38,851 nt of DNA from Prochlorococcus sp. AG-363-J23 (GCA_003280245.1 QCFN01000012.1:1-38851), one strand, 5' to 3'. Shown: positions 1 to 9,686, counted from the first letter of the stretch. Program-made: numbers and translations. The notes: a model not told the origin generated them from the sequence alone.

Positions 1-712
1 GCAAAAACAATGGGTTGCTGTCTATGACTCATATGGCGGCAATGATGAACCCATTGATGTCATAGCGAGTCAACTCATAAAACTGTCTCAACAAGAGGCT
101 TTCAGTCCACTACGTGTTCGAAAAATCCCCGACAGAAATACATATCAACTATTTGAAGAAGCCGGAACAGATTTAGGCCAGTTACTTAATCGAAAAAAGA
201 ATATCGCGACAATTAAAAGTCTGGATGGTGATTTGGCAAAAGCAATGGGTCGTATAAGTGGTGGATTGTATATAGTGACTTCTAGTCAAGGTGAAAAAAT
301 CAATCAACGTCGTGGAGCAATGGTTGCGAGCTGGGTTAGTCAAGCTAGTTTTGAACCACCTGGACTAACAGTTGCTGTCGCCAAAGATCGAGCAATTGAA
401 GCTATGATGCAGGTAGGGGATCATTTTGTAATAAATATTCTGCGGAACGACAATTATCAATCTTTACTTAAACAATTTCTTAAACGATTTCCACCCGGGG
501 CAAATAGATTCGAGGGAGTTGACTGTCTAGAAGATGCTGCGCAAGGCGGTCCTGTTCTTAAAGACGCACTAGCTTTTTTAGATTGCATAGTCCAACAAAG
601 AATGGAAACACCAGATCACTGGATCATTTATGCGGTTGTTGAACAAGGTAAAGTCGCAGATGCAGAAGCAAAAACAGCAATTCATCACAGAAAGGTTGGA
701 ACTAATTATTAA
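1..712 (+). CDS. flv3: Flavodiiron protein, Flv3-like, C-terminal part (5' end outside window)
   Basis: The frame is open from the left edge, so only the last 236 or so residues are visible. They comprise the end of a flavodoxin domain (VAVYDSYGGNDEP) and a complete C-terminal flavin-reductase domain starting near AMGRISGGLYIVTS, with MVASWVSQASF and AVAKDRAIEA. The same blocks recur in the next gene, so the two are paralogues. In cyanobacteria such three-domain proteins (diiron lactamase-like, flavodoxin, flavin reductase) reduce O2 to water using electrons from photosystem I, and Flv1 and Flv3 work together. The Flv3 assignment is by elimination, because the partner looks like Flv1; the diiron domain that would prove it is outside the window. 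The stop overlaps the next start (TAATG), indicating translational coupling. Confidence 0.85.
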   Translation, partial: QKQWVAVYDSYGGNDEPIDVIASQLIKLSQQEAFSPLRVRKIPDRNTYQLFEEAGTDLGQLLNRKKNIATIKSLDGDLAKAMGRISGGLYIVTSSQGEKINQRRGAMVASWVSQASFEPPGLTVAVAKDRAIEAMMQVGDHFVINILRNDNYQSLLKQFLKRFPPGANRFEGVDCLEDAAQGGPVLKDALAFLDCIVQQRMETPDHWIIYAVVEQGKVADAEAKTAIHHRKVGTNY

Positions 713-2568
713 TGGAAAATACATCACAAAAAAAAGTCGGCCAACAACTCATTAACCGATCGGTAATAGAAATCCCTATAGATGATAACTTAATTAGTCT
801 AAGAGGACTTAGCCCTAAAAGATTGAGGTTTGAAGTTGAATATGGATTAGAAAGAGGAACAACTGCAAATTCTTTTCTATTTAAGGCTGATAATAAATAT
901 CAACAAACTAAATCTAAAAAAACAGCAATCCTAATACACCCTCCTGGCGCTACATTCCAAGAATTCTTTATACCAAGTCTTTTAGAATTTGTCTCACCTC
1001 AAACCACTAATTTATTGGTAGTAGTTGGTCATGTCAACCCTAATCGCCTAGTAGTACTTCGCTCTCTTGCGAAAAAATTCTCATCTCTAAAATTAATTAC
1101 ATCCAATGCTGGGGCTAAATTACTAAGAGATTTATGGTTTCAAGAAAAGCCATCAAAAGATCAACATAACAAAGAGAAAACCAATGAGATCCCCTCAATT
1201 CCAGAAATTAAAGTTATTCGCAAAGAAGAAGAAATAGAAATCAATCAAAACTATCGCCTAACACTTATTCCGGCTCCAACAGCTCGGTGGCCTGGTGGTC
1301 TAATCGCTTTTGAAAATAGTCTTGGACTCTTAATGAGTGATAAATTCTTTGGAGCACATCTCTGTACAACAGATTGGGCTGAAGCAAATGCTCTGCAAAC
1401 GGAAGAAGAACGAAGACATTATTTCGACTGCTTAATGGTACCTATGGCTAATCAAGTAGATGCATTAGTAGATAAACTAGAAGAATTAGACATTAAAACC
1501 ATTGCACCTGGGCACGGTCCTGCCATAGAAGGTAGTTGGCGTAGTTTAATCAATGACTACAGACGATGGAGTGAACAACAAAAGAAATCCTCATTAAAGG
1601 TAGCCTTACTATTCGCAAGTGCCTATGGCAATACTGCAGCCATAGCAGACGCTTTAGCGACAGGGATTAGCCGAACAGGTATCTGCATTGAAAGTCTCAA
1701 CTGTGAATTTACTTCAACGAATGAGTTAATCGAAGCCATTAAAACAGCTGATGGCTACCTCATCGGATCTCCAACTCTTGGAGGGCATGCACCTACACCC
1801 ATTGTTTCTGCTCTAGGTACGCTTCTAGCTGAAGGAGACAGACAAAAGCCAGTAGGTATTTTCGGAAGCTATGGCTGGAGTGGAGAAGCGCTAGATCTTT
1901 TAGAAAGCAAGCTTCGTGATGGTGGATTTATTTTCAGCTTCGACCCAATCAAAATAAAATTCAGTCCCGATGTCTCAACACTACAAACCTTAGAACAAAC
2001 CGGAACAAGCTTTGGCCGAAAACTAATTAAAGCACAAACCATTCAACAACGTCGCACCCAAGGAGGCGTAGGTGTTACTCGTAGTGACCCTGCTTTAATT
2101 GCCCTTGGACGAATAATTGGCTCTCTCTGCATATTAACTACTTACAAAGGAGAGGAAAATGAAATGAGAAGTGGGGCAATGGTAGCGAGTTGGATCAGTC
2201 AAGCAAGTTTTTCCCCTCCAGGAATAACCATTGCTATTGCAAAAGACCGAGCAGTAGAAGCCCTTCTACATTGTGGAGATAGCTTTGCCCTGAATATTCT
2301 TGCAGCAGGTAGAGAAAATAAACTGATGAAACAATTTCTCAAACCTTTCGATCCCGGAGCAGATCGCTTTGAAAGTCTCGATCTAACCCTAAGTCCTGCA
2401 GGTCATCCACTATTTTTAGAAAGCTTGGCATGGGTCGAAGGCACTGTAAAGCAACGTATGGAATGTGGTGACCACTGGTTAATTTACGCCGAAATTAATA
2501 ATGGGAAGGTTCTTGATCAACAAGGTATTACGGCGGTCCATCATCGAAAATCTGGGGCCAATTACTGA
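712..2568 (+). CDS. flv1: Flavodiiron protein, Flv1-like, with altered diiron ligands
   Basis: A 618-residue protein with the three cyanobacterial flavodiiron domains: lactamase-like domain (about 30-280), flavodoxin domain (about 296-440, FASAYGNTAAIA) and flavin-reductase domain (about 463-618). The usual diiron motif HxExDH reads H107-V-N-P-N-R112, so the Glu, Asp and second His are replaced by Asn, Asn and Arg. A later Asp (MSDKFFGAH) and His (APGHGPA) remain. Loss of acidic ligands is known for Flv1/Flv2-type members, which pair with a canonical Flv3/Flv4. Here the partner is the gene immediately upstream, whose TAA shares a base with this ATG. The product is expected to act in the cytoplasm in light-driven O2 reduction downstream of photosystem I. 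Confidence 0.9.
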   Translation: MENTSQKKVGQQLINRSVIEIPIDDNLISLRGLSPKRLRFEVEYGLERGTTANSFLFKADNKYQQTKSKKTAILIHPPGATFQEFFIPSLLEFVSPQTTNLLVVVGHVNPNRLVVLRSLAKKFSSLKLITSNAGAKLLRDLWFQEKPSKDQHNKEKTNEIPSIPEIKVIRKEEEIEINQNYRLTLIPAPTARWPGGLIAFENSLGLLMSDKFFGAHLCTTDWAEANALQTEEERRHYFDCLMVPMANQVDALVDKLEELDIKTIAPGHGPAIEGSWRSLINDYRRWSEQQKKSSLKVALLFASAYGNTAAIADALATGISRTGICIESLNCEFTSTNELIEAIKTADGYLIGSPTLGGHAPTPIVSALGTLLAEGDRQKPVGIFGSYGWSGEALDLLESKLRDGGFIFSFDPIKIKFSPDVSTLQTLEQTGTSFGRKLIKAQTIQQRRTQGGVGVTRSDPALIALGRIIGSLCILTTYKGEENEMRSGAMVASWISQASFSPPGITIAIAKDRAVEALLHCGDSFALNILAAGRENKLMKQFLKPFDPGADRFESLDLTLSPAGHPLFLESLAWVEGTVKQRMECGDHWLIYAEINNGKVLDQQGITAVHHRKSGANY

Positions 2569-2618
2569 CCCCAAATATGCGATAGACCTTCCAAACAGTG
2601 ACTCCATCAAATAAAACA

Positions 2619-3143
2619 ATGCAATCAACAAACAATCTTCTTGTAATCAGCGCTAGCAATGGGGAAAATCTCAAGCTTGCGATGCGTTTTGCGGAAATTT
2701 CTGAAAATTTGAATTTCAATCCAGAAATAATAGACCTCACAGAATTAGAGCTTCCGCTATACAACCCAAGAACTCATGCAGCAAAAGGAATACCGTCCAA
2801 TGCCAAAGACCTTAGTAAAAAAATGGCATCAATCCCACACTGGGTCATTTGTGCCCCTGAATACAACGGTTCCATCCCTCCAGTTTTTACAAGTGCACTC
2901 GCGTGGCTATCAGTCCAAGATGACGATTTTCGCTACTTATTCAATGGACGACCAATTGCAATGGCAAGTTTTTCAGGAGGAGGAGGTATGGAGCTACTGA
3001 TGTCATTAAGAATTCAACTAACTCACTTAGGAGCTCAAGTAGTAGGAAGACAACTCATGAGTAACCACAACAAGCCTGCAACAAATGAAGCCATTAAAGA
3101 CCTGCTAAACCGCCTTATGCAAATGAAGCCTTTAAAGCTATAA
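2619..3143 (+). CDS. NAD(P)H-dependent FMN reductase family protein
   Basis: About 174 residues with a flavodoxin-like fold of the NADPH-dependent FMN reductase family. It starts with a beta strand and phosphate loop (NLLVISASNGENLKLA), has the family segment CAPEYNGSIPPVFTSALAWLS in the middle, and a glycine-rich SFSGGGGMELL later. Such proteins bind FMN and reduce quinones, flavins or other acceptors; the substrate cannot be read from sequence. A GTG at 2598 in the same frame could add seven residues, but the ATG at 2619 starts right before the conserved strand. It follows flv1 by 50 bases on the same strand, so it may be co-transcribed with the flavodiiron pair and share a redox role; that is inference. 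Confidence 0.75.
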   Translation: MQSTNNLLVISASNGENLKLAMRFAEISENLNFNPEIIDLTELELPLYNPRTHAAKGIPSNAKDLSKKMASIPHWVICAPEYNGSIPPVFTSALAWLSVQDDDFRYLFNGRPIAMASFSGGGGMELLMSLRIQLTHLGAQVVGRQLMSNHNKPATNEAIKDLLNRLMQMKPLKL

Positions 3144-3373
3144 ATCTCAATTGCATCTACATATCTAGTGTTCACTTCTAAGATTAATAGTTCAGTTTCA
3201 AATGTGGTTTCCAACACGTCTCAGGGACTGAAAACGCTTTCATATCAATGACCTTGAGTATATTTGTAACAAGAGCAACAGATTGAATTCTTTCCAAATC
3301 TAAAAAAAATATATTGTAGGCGGACACACCATATATTGTGTTGTGAAATATATGCATTAGATCTTTTACTTCA

Positions 3374-3583
3374 GTGACTACGTTCGAACCTGAACATAAT
3401 CAGGCTGTTCGTTATAGAGGTTTCTTGATAATGCCTCAGGTCAATAACACCTGGCTGGTTCGTCCAGAGAGAAGTCCAATGAAATTATTGCCTTTTAGAA
3501 CGCAAAGTTCCTCACTAGAAGATGTAAAGGCTCTGCTCGATCTACGATTATCACAAGTTTTAATTGCAAATCACGCGGCCTGA
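3374..3583 (+). CDS. Small conserved-type hypothetical protein (69 aa)
   Basis: A 69-residue reading frame beginning at GTG 3374. It resembles short cyanobacterial proteins in composition: a compact fold with RYRGFLIMPQVNNTWLVRP, then a helix SSLEDVKALLDLRLSQVL. No signal peptide, cysteine pair or membrane segment is seen. I do not recognise a function. Its last 13 bases overlap the end of the convergent gene on the minus strand. The 230 bases upstream (3144-3373) hold no recognised gene and are very AT-rich, so its promoter is probably there. Confidence 0.6.
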   Translation: MTTFEPEHNQAVRYRGFLIMPQVNNTWLVRPERSPMKLLPFRTQSSSLEDVKALLDLRLSQVLIANHAA

Positions 3584-3831
3584 GGAGGTGTTGGATTGTC
3601 CTGAGGATGCAAAGATAAAACTAATGTTGCCCATGTTTCAGGACGATCTGGTCTTTTTTTTCTTGGTTGCCTAACCCCAAAAGGCACTCGGATGACATTA
3701 GTGCCTTCGACCTGAAAAGTGCGCCCTCCACTCATTGAATCTTCTAATCCTCCTTGAAAAGACGGAAGACTTAGCTCACATGTTGACCAAGATTTAGTTC
3801 TCTTAGAACTTTGTTTGTTGTTGCTATCCAT
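3571..3831 (-). CDS. Hypothetical protein (86 aa)
   Basis: A leftward reading frame whose ATG at 3831 is preceded by a G-rich Shine-Dalgarno-like tract (GGGGGGACAGC before ATG), which favours this start over an in-frame upstream codon at 3876. The product is hydrophilic and basic in its middle (RQPRKKRPDRPE), followed by TWATLVLSLHP and a proline-rich tail. No known domain is recognised and no function is assigned. It converges with, and overlaps by 13 bases, the 69-residue gene on the plus strand. The DNA just upstream (about 3837-3870) is noticeably more GC-rich than its surroundings. Confidence 0.5.
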   Translation of the reverse strand: MDSNNKQSSKRTKSWSTCELSLPSFQGGLEDSMSGGRTFQVEGTNVIRVPFGVRQPRKKRPDRPETWATLVLSLHPQDNPTPPQAA

Positions 3832-3900
3832 GCTGTCCCCCCAGCGATCGTTGCCGCTGCCGCGCACTATAGCCAAATAACTGCGCTACAGCCTTGAAAT

Positions 3901-3918
3901 AAACCAAAATTTCGGTTT
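3901..3918. terminator. Possible weak hairpin downstream of gcvP
   Basis: The 18 bases form an inverted repeat (AAACCAA / TTCGGTTT when read with one G-U pair), a seven-pair stem with a four-base loop. It lies 35 bases beyond the gcvP stop on the minus strand and upstream of the 3831 gene. There is no good T-run after it on either strand, so it may be a weak terminator or only a chance hairpin. Confidence 0.25.
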
Positions 3919-3952
3919 TCGATGAAAATTTACCTCTAAAATTCGAATTAGG

Positions 3953-6886
3953 CTAGTCGTCAGACAAAGAATCATCAACATCAAGTGATGCCATCTCTAA
4001 ACAAGTACAAATTAAATTCCTATCTCCATAGGCATTATTAATGCGTGACACAGCCGGCCAAAACTTATTTAATTGCTGGTTTGGTAAAGGGAAAGCTGCC
4101 TGATTTCGAGAATACGGACGATCCCAATCATCACTACACACTGTTTCAATACTATGCGGTGCACGCTTCAGAGGATTATTCAAAGAATCAATATCACCGC
4201 ATTCAATTGCGTCTATCTCTTTTTTTATCGCAATCATTGAATTACAAAATCGATTTAATTCATCTAAACATTCACTCTCAGTTGGTTCCACCATCAAAGT
4301 ACCTGCGACTGGCCAGCTAACAGTAGGTGCATGAAACCCATAATCCATTAATCTTTTAGCTATATCATCAACCTCAATACCACTCTTTTTCTTAAACTGA
4401 CGTACATCTAATATGCATTCGTGAGCAACAAATCCATTAACACCCTTAAATAGTACTGGGAAGTGCTGATCAAGCCGATAGGCAATGTAGTTAGCAGATA
4501 AAAGAGATATAGCACTAGCATTTCGCAAACCCTTTGCACCCATCATTCGCAAATACATCCACGTTATTGGCAAAATACCTGCACTCCCCCACGGAGCTGA
4601 AGCAACAGCACTAATCGAATTAGATCCACCTAAATCAACCAAACAATGGCCTGGCAAAAAAGGTAATAAATGTTCTGCGACTCCTATTGGACCTATGCCT
4701 GGCCCACCTCCTCCATGAGGGATGCAAAAAGTCTTATGGAGATTAATATGACATACATCAACGCCATACAACCCTGGCAAGCAAAAACCCACTTGGGCAT
4801 TGAGATTAGCGCCATCTAAATAAACCTGACCACCCTGCGAATGAATTAAATCACAAATCTGTCTAATATTTGGCTCAAAAACACCATGAGTCGAAGGATA
4901 AGTAACCATAAAAGCAGCTAATTTGTCTGCATACTTAGCAACTTTATTTTGAAGATCATTAAGGTCTATATTTCCCATCTCATCACATTCAACTGGTACA
5001 ACCCTTAATCCAGCCATAACTGAACTTGCAGGATTAGTTCCATGCGCACTTGTGGGAATTAAACAAACATCTCTCTGAAAATTTCCACGAGCTTGATGCC
5101 ATGCACGAATAACTAACAGTCCGGCAAATTCTCCTTGAGATCCTGCATTAGGCTGTAAAGAAAATTTTGCAAATCCAGTTAATTCAGACAACCATTTCTC
5201 TAAATCAGATATTAAAATCTGATAACCTTTTGTTTGCTGATCAGGAGCAAATGGGTGGATATCTGCAAACTGTTTCCAACTTACAGGAACTAATTCAGTC
5301 GCTGCATTTAACTTCATTGTACAACTTCCAAGAGGTATCATCCCATGCACTAAAGAAAAATCTCTACTTACCAATCGATTAATATATCTCATTAATTCTG
5401 TCTCGCTATGATATTTATTAAAAACCGACTGTTGAAGCCAAGGCTCTGTTCTAGACAAATCTTGAGGGAACAACTTCAATTCTACGGAAGCCAATGAAGG
5501 ATTAGGTCTGCCAATTACACCAGCAATAATATCAATCAGATTCTGCACTTCTTTCTCATCAGTCAGTTCATCAAAAGATATTCCAAAACCTTTTGATTCA
5601 TTAATAGTAGATCCTAATGGTAAAACTCTTAAGTTAAATCCAGCCAAATTTGCCAACTTATGTACCTGAGGAGCAGAAGTAGACATTACCTCGATTGTGT
5701 CAAAGCGTAGAACTTCATCAAATTGATACCCAAGCTTCCGTAAAGCTAATTCCAATTGCTGTCTTAGATACATAACCTTTTTGGCAATCTTTTGAAGCCC
5801 ATCAGGTCCATGATGAATCGCATAAAAAGATGAAATAACAGCCAACAAAACTTGAGCAGTACAAATATTGCTAGTTGCCTTATCTCTTCGAATATGCTGC
5901 TCCCTAGTTTGCAAAGCCAATCGAAGAGCAGGTTTCCCATCTATGTCTAAAGACTGACCAACCAATCGTCCTGGAATCTGACGCTTAAATTCCTCACGAG
6001 TAGCAAAAAAAGCTGCATGAGGACCACCAAAACCAATAGGGACTCCAAATCTCTGAGCACTACCAACAGCAATATCACAACCAAGTTGACCTACTGGTTT
6101 TAACAAAACCTGAGCCAATGGATCTATAGCAGCTGTAACTAAGGCCCCTATTTGATGGGCTTTTTCTATGAAATCCTGTGGATTCCAAATTCTTCCACTT
6201 CTACCAGGTAACTGAATTAAAGCTCCAAAAACATTCTCATCAAAAGAAAATTCCTCTGGTGAAGAAACTATCAATTCAATATTTAAAGGTTCTGCTCTGG
6301 TATGTAATACCTCCAATGTTTGAGGTAAAACATCAGAATCAACAAAAAAACATCTAGCTTGTCGTTGCTTGCACAAAGTAAAACTAACGTTCATAGCCTC
6401 AGCAGCAGCTGTGCTCTCATCAAGCAAAGAAGCATTAGCTATTGGTAATCCTGTTAACTCACTAATTAAAGTCTGAAAATTAAAAAGCGCTTCTAACCTT
6501 CCTTGAGAGATTTCTGCTTGATAAGGAGTATAAGCGGTATACCAAGAAGGGTTTTCAAAAACCTGCCTTTGAACTGCTGAAGGAGTGAATGTTCCGTAAT
6601 AACCAAGACCTATCAAAGAACGCTTAACTTCATTCTTGGAAGCAATTAAATGTAATTCTTCGAGTGCAGTAACTTCACTACAGCACTCAGGAACAGACTC
6701 TGTAGATAAATCCCTTTCCAAAATATCTTCTGGAATAACTTGACCAACAAAACTTTCCAAATCTCTATGACCCAAAGCTGCAAGCATCTCTTGTTGCTCC
6801 AGCATTGAAGGACCAATATGCCTAGAAAGGAAAGGTGAGTATTGACTGCTTAAAGCCTGAGCAGGCGTATTTTCAGCCACTAGCAA
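3953..6886 (-). CDS. gcvP: Glycine dehydrogenase (decarboxylating), P protein of glycine cleavage
   Basis: About 977 residues, the full length of a single-chain P protein. It opens with a FLSRHIGPS segment and has an N-terminal half ([25 protein letters not shown]) and a C-terminal half with the PLP-binding stretch [19 protein letters not shown], where the lysine is residue 718. The enzyme decarboxylates glycine and passes the aminomethyl group to the lipoyl arm of GcvH; in cyanobacteria this serves photorespiratory glycine. The first possible start is TTG at 6886, with an in-frame GTG at 6880; no ATG occurs until well inside the conserved region, so the start is non-ATG or uncertain by a few codons. 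gcvH lies 65 bases upstream on the same strand. Confidence 0.95.
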   Translation of the reverse strand: MLVAENTPAQALSSQYSPFLSRHIGPSMLEQQEMLAALGHRDLESFVGQVIPEDILERDLSTESVPECCSEVTALEELHLIASKNEVKRSLIGLGYYGTFTPSAVQRQVFENPSWYTAYTPYQAEISQGRLEALFNFQTLISELTGLPIANASLLDESTAAAEAMNVSFTLCKQRQARCFFVDSDVLPQTLEVLHTRAEPLNIELIVSSPEEFSFDENVFGALIQLPGRSGRIWNPQDFIEKAHQIGALVTAAIDPLAQVLLKPVGQLGCDIAVGSAQRFGVPIGFGGPHAAFFATREEFKRQIPGRLVGQSLDIDGKPALRLALQTREQHIRRDKATSNICTAQVLLAVISSFYAIHHGPDGLQKIAKKVMYLRQQLELALRKLGYQFDEVLRFDTIEVMSTSAPQVHKLANLAGFNLRVLPLGSTINESKGFGISFDELTDEKEVQNLIDIIAGVIGRPNPSLASVELKLFPQDLSRTEPWLQQSVFNKYHSETELMRYINRLVSRDFSLVHGMIPLGSCTMKLNAATELVPVSWKQFADIHPFAPDQQTKGYQILISDLEKWLSELTGFAKFSLQPNAGSQGEFAGLLVIRAWHQARGNFQRDVCLIPTSAHGTNPASSVMAGLRVVPVECDEMGNIDLNDLQNKVAKYADKLAAFMVTYPSTHGVFEPNIRQICDLIHSQGGQVYLDGANLNAQVGFCLPGLYGVDVCHINLHKTFCIPHGGGGPGIGPIGVAEHLLPFLPGHCLVDLGGSNSISAVASAPWGSAGILPITWMYLRMMGAKGLRNASAISLLSANYIAYRLDQHFPVLFKGVNGFVAHECILDVRQFKKKSGIEVDDIAKRLMDYGFHAPTVSWPVAGTLMVEPTESECLDELNRFCNSMIAIKKEIDAIECGDIDSLNNPLKRAPHSIETVCSDDWDRPYSRNQAAFPLPNQQLNKFWPAVSRINNAYGDRNLICTCLEMASLDVDDSLSDD

Positions 6887-6951
6887 AAAGATCAGACATG
6901 GTACAACCTTAGAAAATCCTTGCTAACAATGTCGAGAGATTTTTGCGGTAT

Positions 6952-7341
6952 TTATTTTTCGGCCACTTTTGCCGAATAAGACTGAGCATCCATAAGTTCT
7001 TGCAACTGAGACAGGTCTGAAGGACGAACAAGAAGCAACCATCCTTCCCCATGAGGATCGTTCTGAAGCTCTTCAGGAGTCGCTTCAACAGATTCATTTC
7101 TGCTTACAACCTCTCCACTAATTGGTGAATACATATCCTCAACCGCCTTTACAGATTCAACAGAACCAAAACTTTGACCTCTACTTAAAGCATCACCTAC
7201 CTCAGGTAAATCAACAAAAACAATATCCCCAAGCTGATCAACTGCAAAAGCACTGATTCCAATGCGAACTAACTCTCCCTCCAATTTGGCGTATTCATGG
7301 CTATCAGCAAAACGAAAGTCATCTGGGAAATGAAAAGCCAT
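6952..7341 (-). CDS. gcvH: Glycine cleavage system H protein
   Basis: A 129-residue protein from ATG 7341, the normal size of GcvH. The lipoylation site is visible as VESVKAVEDMYSPISGEV, with lysine 65 carrying lipoate, and the usual GIGxxAxxQLGDIVFVDLPEVG motif precedes it (here GISAFAVDQLGDIVFVDL). The frame stays open for 23 more codons upstream, but the conserved N-terminus (MAFHFPDDFRFADSHEY) fixes the start at 7341. It shuttles the aminomethyl intermediate between GcvP and GcvT and is reoxidised by lipoamide dehydrogenase, which is not in this window. It lies between the PLP lyase gene, 22 bases upstream, and gcvP, suggesting one leftward transcript. Confidence 0.95.
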   Translation of the reverse strand: MAFHFPDDFRFADSHEYAKLEGELVRIGISAFAVDQLGDIVFVDLPEVGDALSRGQSFGSVESVKAVEDMYSPISGEVVSRNESVEATPEELQNDPHGEGWLLLVRPSDLSQLQELMDAQSYSAKVAEK

Positions 7342-7363
7342 TGGGCTTAAACCAAGCAAACAC

Positions 7364-8665
7364 TTAACTAGTCTGAGGCATTTTAAGCAAACCGGCTTTA
7401 ACCATTGCAATCAAAGCTGTCTTCAATGCAATCTTCACGTGAGCATGATGAGAACAACCTTGCACGTAAAGATCATAAGGCGGCCTCAAAGGGGCATCTG
7501 CAGAAAATTCACTAGTACTTCCATCAACAAAAGTTCCTCCTGCCATCACCAAATTACTTTCATATCCTGGCATTGGCGAAGGGATAGGGTCTAAATATGA
7601 ACCAACAGGAGAACTTTCTTGTAAAGCCTTGCAAACAACTTTCAAAGATTCTGCACTTCCTAGCCGAACTGCCTGAATGACATCGCTTCGATATTCGCCA
7701 GGTAAAGGTTGAACCAAAAAACCCAGAGCATCAAAAACTCCTGAAACTAGTTCTGCACCAATCAAAGCCTCAGCAATCATCTGCGGAGAAAGAAATAAGC
7801 CCTGCAATAAGAGCCTATTAAGATCAAAACTAATGCCCCCAGAACTCCCAATCCCAGGTGCAGTTAATCGGCAACATGCTTTTTCAACTAAATCAGCTCT
7901 ACCAGCTACATACCCACCAGCAGGAACAATCGTACCTCCTAGATTCTTAATAAGAGAACCTGCTACTAAATCAGCCCCGACTTCGGATGGCTCTTTATCT
8001 TCTACTAACTCTCCATAACAATTATCAACAAAGCAAACACACTCAGGTTGAATATTATGAATTAACGAGCAAATTTCTCCTATCAATTCAACAGAAAGAG
8101 ATTTTCTCCAACTATATCCACAACTTCTTTGAATAAAGGCAACCTGCCTTGGCACAACTAATGCCTTTTCTAAGGCTAATAAATCAACTTTACCTTCAAG
8201 TCCTAGAGAGATCTCCTCATAAAAGATGCCAAATTCACGTAAAGAACCTTCTCCAAAACCCCTTAATCCAATAACTTCTTCAAGAGTGTCATAAGGCCTG
8301 CCAGTAACCGACAAAAGTTGATCCCCAGGTCTCAACACTCCAAATAGTGAAGCGGCAATTGCATGAGTACCGCTCACAAATTGAAGTCTTATTGCGGCTT
8401 TCTCAGAACCTAATACTCTTGCAAATATTCGATCAACAACTTCACGACCCTGATCACCATGGCCATACCCAGTCATGGAAGCAAAATGATGGGTTCCCAG
8501 TCGCTCAACAGAAAAAGCATCTAAAACCTTGCCCATACGAGCCTGTATTGCTTCAGTCCGCTCCGTAACAAAAGGCGTTATTCGAGCAAATACAGACTCA
8601 ACATGTTGCTGGGCCCAAGCTTGAATTAGTTCTTCTTCAATTTCATCTATAGGCGTTGTATCCAT
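7364..8665 (-). CDS. PLP-dependent methionine gamma-lyase / aluminium-resistance family protein
   Basis: A 433-residue fold-type I PLP protein. The lysine expected to hold PLP is K240 in AGSLIKNLGGTIVPAGGY, and FVDNCYGELVE supplies the aspartate that faces the cofactor nitrogen. Segments such as TGYGHGDQGREVVDRIFA and QFVSGTHAIAASLFG are typical of the family annotated as aluminium resistance protein or methionine gamma-lyase-like (related to cystathionine beta-lyases). The true substrate is not known for most members. It is the first gene of the apparent operon with gcvH and gcvP, hinting at a link to amino-acid or one-carbon metabolism, which is inference. ATG at 8665 is a good start. Its promoter should be in 8666-8771, a divergent intergenic region. 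Confidence 0.85.
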   Translation of the reverse strand: MDTTPIDEIEEELIQAWAQQHVESVFARITPFVTERTEAIQARMGKVLDAFSVERLGTHHFASMTGYGHGDQGREVVDRIFARVLGSEKAAIRLQFVSGTHAIAASLFGVLRPGDQLLSVTGRPYDTLEEVIGLRGFGEGSLREFGIFYEEISLGLEGKVDLLALEKALVVPRQVAFIQRSCGYSWRKSLSVELIGEICSLIHNIQPECVCFVDNCYGELVEDKEPSEVGADLVAGSLIKNLGGTIVPAGGYVAGRADLVEKACCRLTAPGIGSSGGISFDLNRLLLQGLFLSPQMIAEALIGAELVSGVFDALGFLVQPLPGEYRSDVIQAVRLGSAESLKVVCKALQESSPVGSYLDPIPSPMPGYESNLVMAGGTFVDGSTSEFSADAPLRPPYDLYVQGCSHHAHVKIALKTALIAMVKAGLLKMPQTS

Positions 8666-8758
8666 AAAATACTTGCAGAGGTTTACAGTCCTTTTACATT
8701 TTCAGTCTTAGACCAATTCTCCTTATCCCTCAATCCTGTATGAAAGTCTCTAAAAACC

Positions 8759-8765
8759 AAAGGAG
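8759..8765 (+). promoter_or_regulatory. Shine-Dalgarno site that fixes the first desaturase start
   Basis: AAAGGAG lies directly against the TTG at 8766 but six bases before the TTG at 8772. The normal spacing favours 8772 (TTG GCT ACT) as the true start, so the first two codons of the longest open frame are probably untranslated. Confidence 0.6.
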
Positions 8766-8771
8766 TTGATT

Positions 8772-9683
8772 TTGGCTACTTCAGTTCCTGAAAGCTCATC
8801 TTCGGCACGAAACTTGCGGCTACGAGCAGGGATAGTTGCACCACGAGAACCTCTTCCAAAAAGTCAGAAGAAGTTCAGGACTGGAACAACTAGTTTCATG
8901 CTTGCAATTCATATTGCAGCAACTGTTGCTCTCTTGCCTAGGTATTGGAGTTTACAAGGCTTATTAGTCTTTGGTTTTCTTTATTGGACAACTGTCCTTG
9001 GAGTCACTCTTGGTCTACATCGACTAGTCGCACATCGCAGCTTTAATGCCCCAAAATGGGTTGAAAAAATACTTGTCTTAATGGGCAGTTTGGCTTGCCA
9101 AAGCGGACCCATTGAATGGGTAGCATTACATCGTCACCACCACAAATTCTCGGATCAGCCAAATGACCATCACGATGCAGGAAGAGGTTTCTGGTGGAGT
9201 CATAGCGAATGGATGCTCCACGAAATCCCAGCATTACGACACAGTGGTCAATTAGTTGGTGATCTAATTACTGATCCTTTTTTTCGATGGCTTGATCATT
9301 GGTTTTTACTCCTACAAATTCCTTTAATTCTTTGTTTATATTGGTATGGAGAAATAGCACAAGTCCATGGTGGAGGAATAGGTCTGATCCTTTGGGGAGT
9401 TCCCTTACGTTTAGCGGTTGTTTATCACGTAACTTGGCTTGTTAACTCAGCTACTCATACGTTTGGTTACCGCAATTTTGATTGTCCAGATCTATCAAGA
9501 AATTGCTGGTGGGTAGCTTTTCTTTCATTTGGAGAGGGTTGGCACAACAATCACCATGCCTATCCAAGTAGTGCTCGTCATGGACTTCGTTGGTTTGAAT
9601 TTGATATTACTTGGCAACACATAAAGTTACTAAGACGCCTAGGCTTGGCTCGTCAAATTCGCAAAGCAACCTACCGCCCATAA
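8772..9683 (+). CDS. Acyl-lipid/acyl-CoA delta-9 type fatty acid desaturase (first copy)
   Basis: About 303 residues from TTG 8772 (chosen by Shine-Dalgarno spacing). Three histidine boxes of membrane desaturases are present: HRLVAH (about 83-88), HRHHH (120-124) and HNNHH (258-262). These bind the diiron centre. Hydrophobic segments flank them (about residues 42-78 and 175-215). The order and spacing match the DesC group, which puts the first double bond into C16/C18 acyl chains, in cyanobacteria mostly on membrane glycerolipids with ferredoxin as electron donor. The exact regiospecificity cannot be read. A close paralogue lies 0.8 kb downstream. Its stop is three bases from the convergent end of the regulator-like gene. 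Confidence 0.9.
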   Translation: MATSVPESSSSARNLRLRAGIVAPREPLPKSQKKFRTGTTSFMLAIHIAATVALLPRYWSLQGLLVFGFLYWTTVLGVTLGLHRLVAHRSFNAPKWVEKILVLMGSLACQSGPIEWVALHRHHHKFSDQPNDHHDAGRGFWWSHSEWMLHEIPALRHSGQLVGDLITDPFFRWLDHWFLLLQIPLILCLYWYGEIAQVHGGGIGLILWGVPLRLAVVYHVTWLVNSATHTFGYRNFDCPDLSRNCWWVAFLSFGEGWHNNHHAYPSSARHGLRWFEFDITWQHIKLLRRLGLARQIRKATYRP

Positions 9684-9686
9684 ATA

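Noticed and set aside
3841-3870. HIP1-like palindrome in a GC-richer patch
   Set aside because: Only GCGATCG followed by T is present, one base short of the full octamer, and it occurs once.
8666-8771. Glycine riboswitch before the lyase-gcvH-gcvP group
   Set aside because: No tandem or single glycine-aptamer core pattern could be found on the minus strand here, nor in the gcvT leader at 31739-31872.
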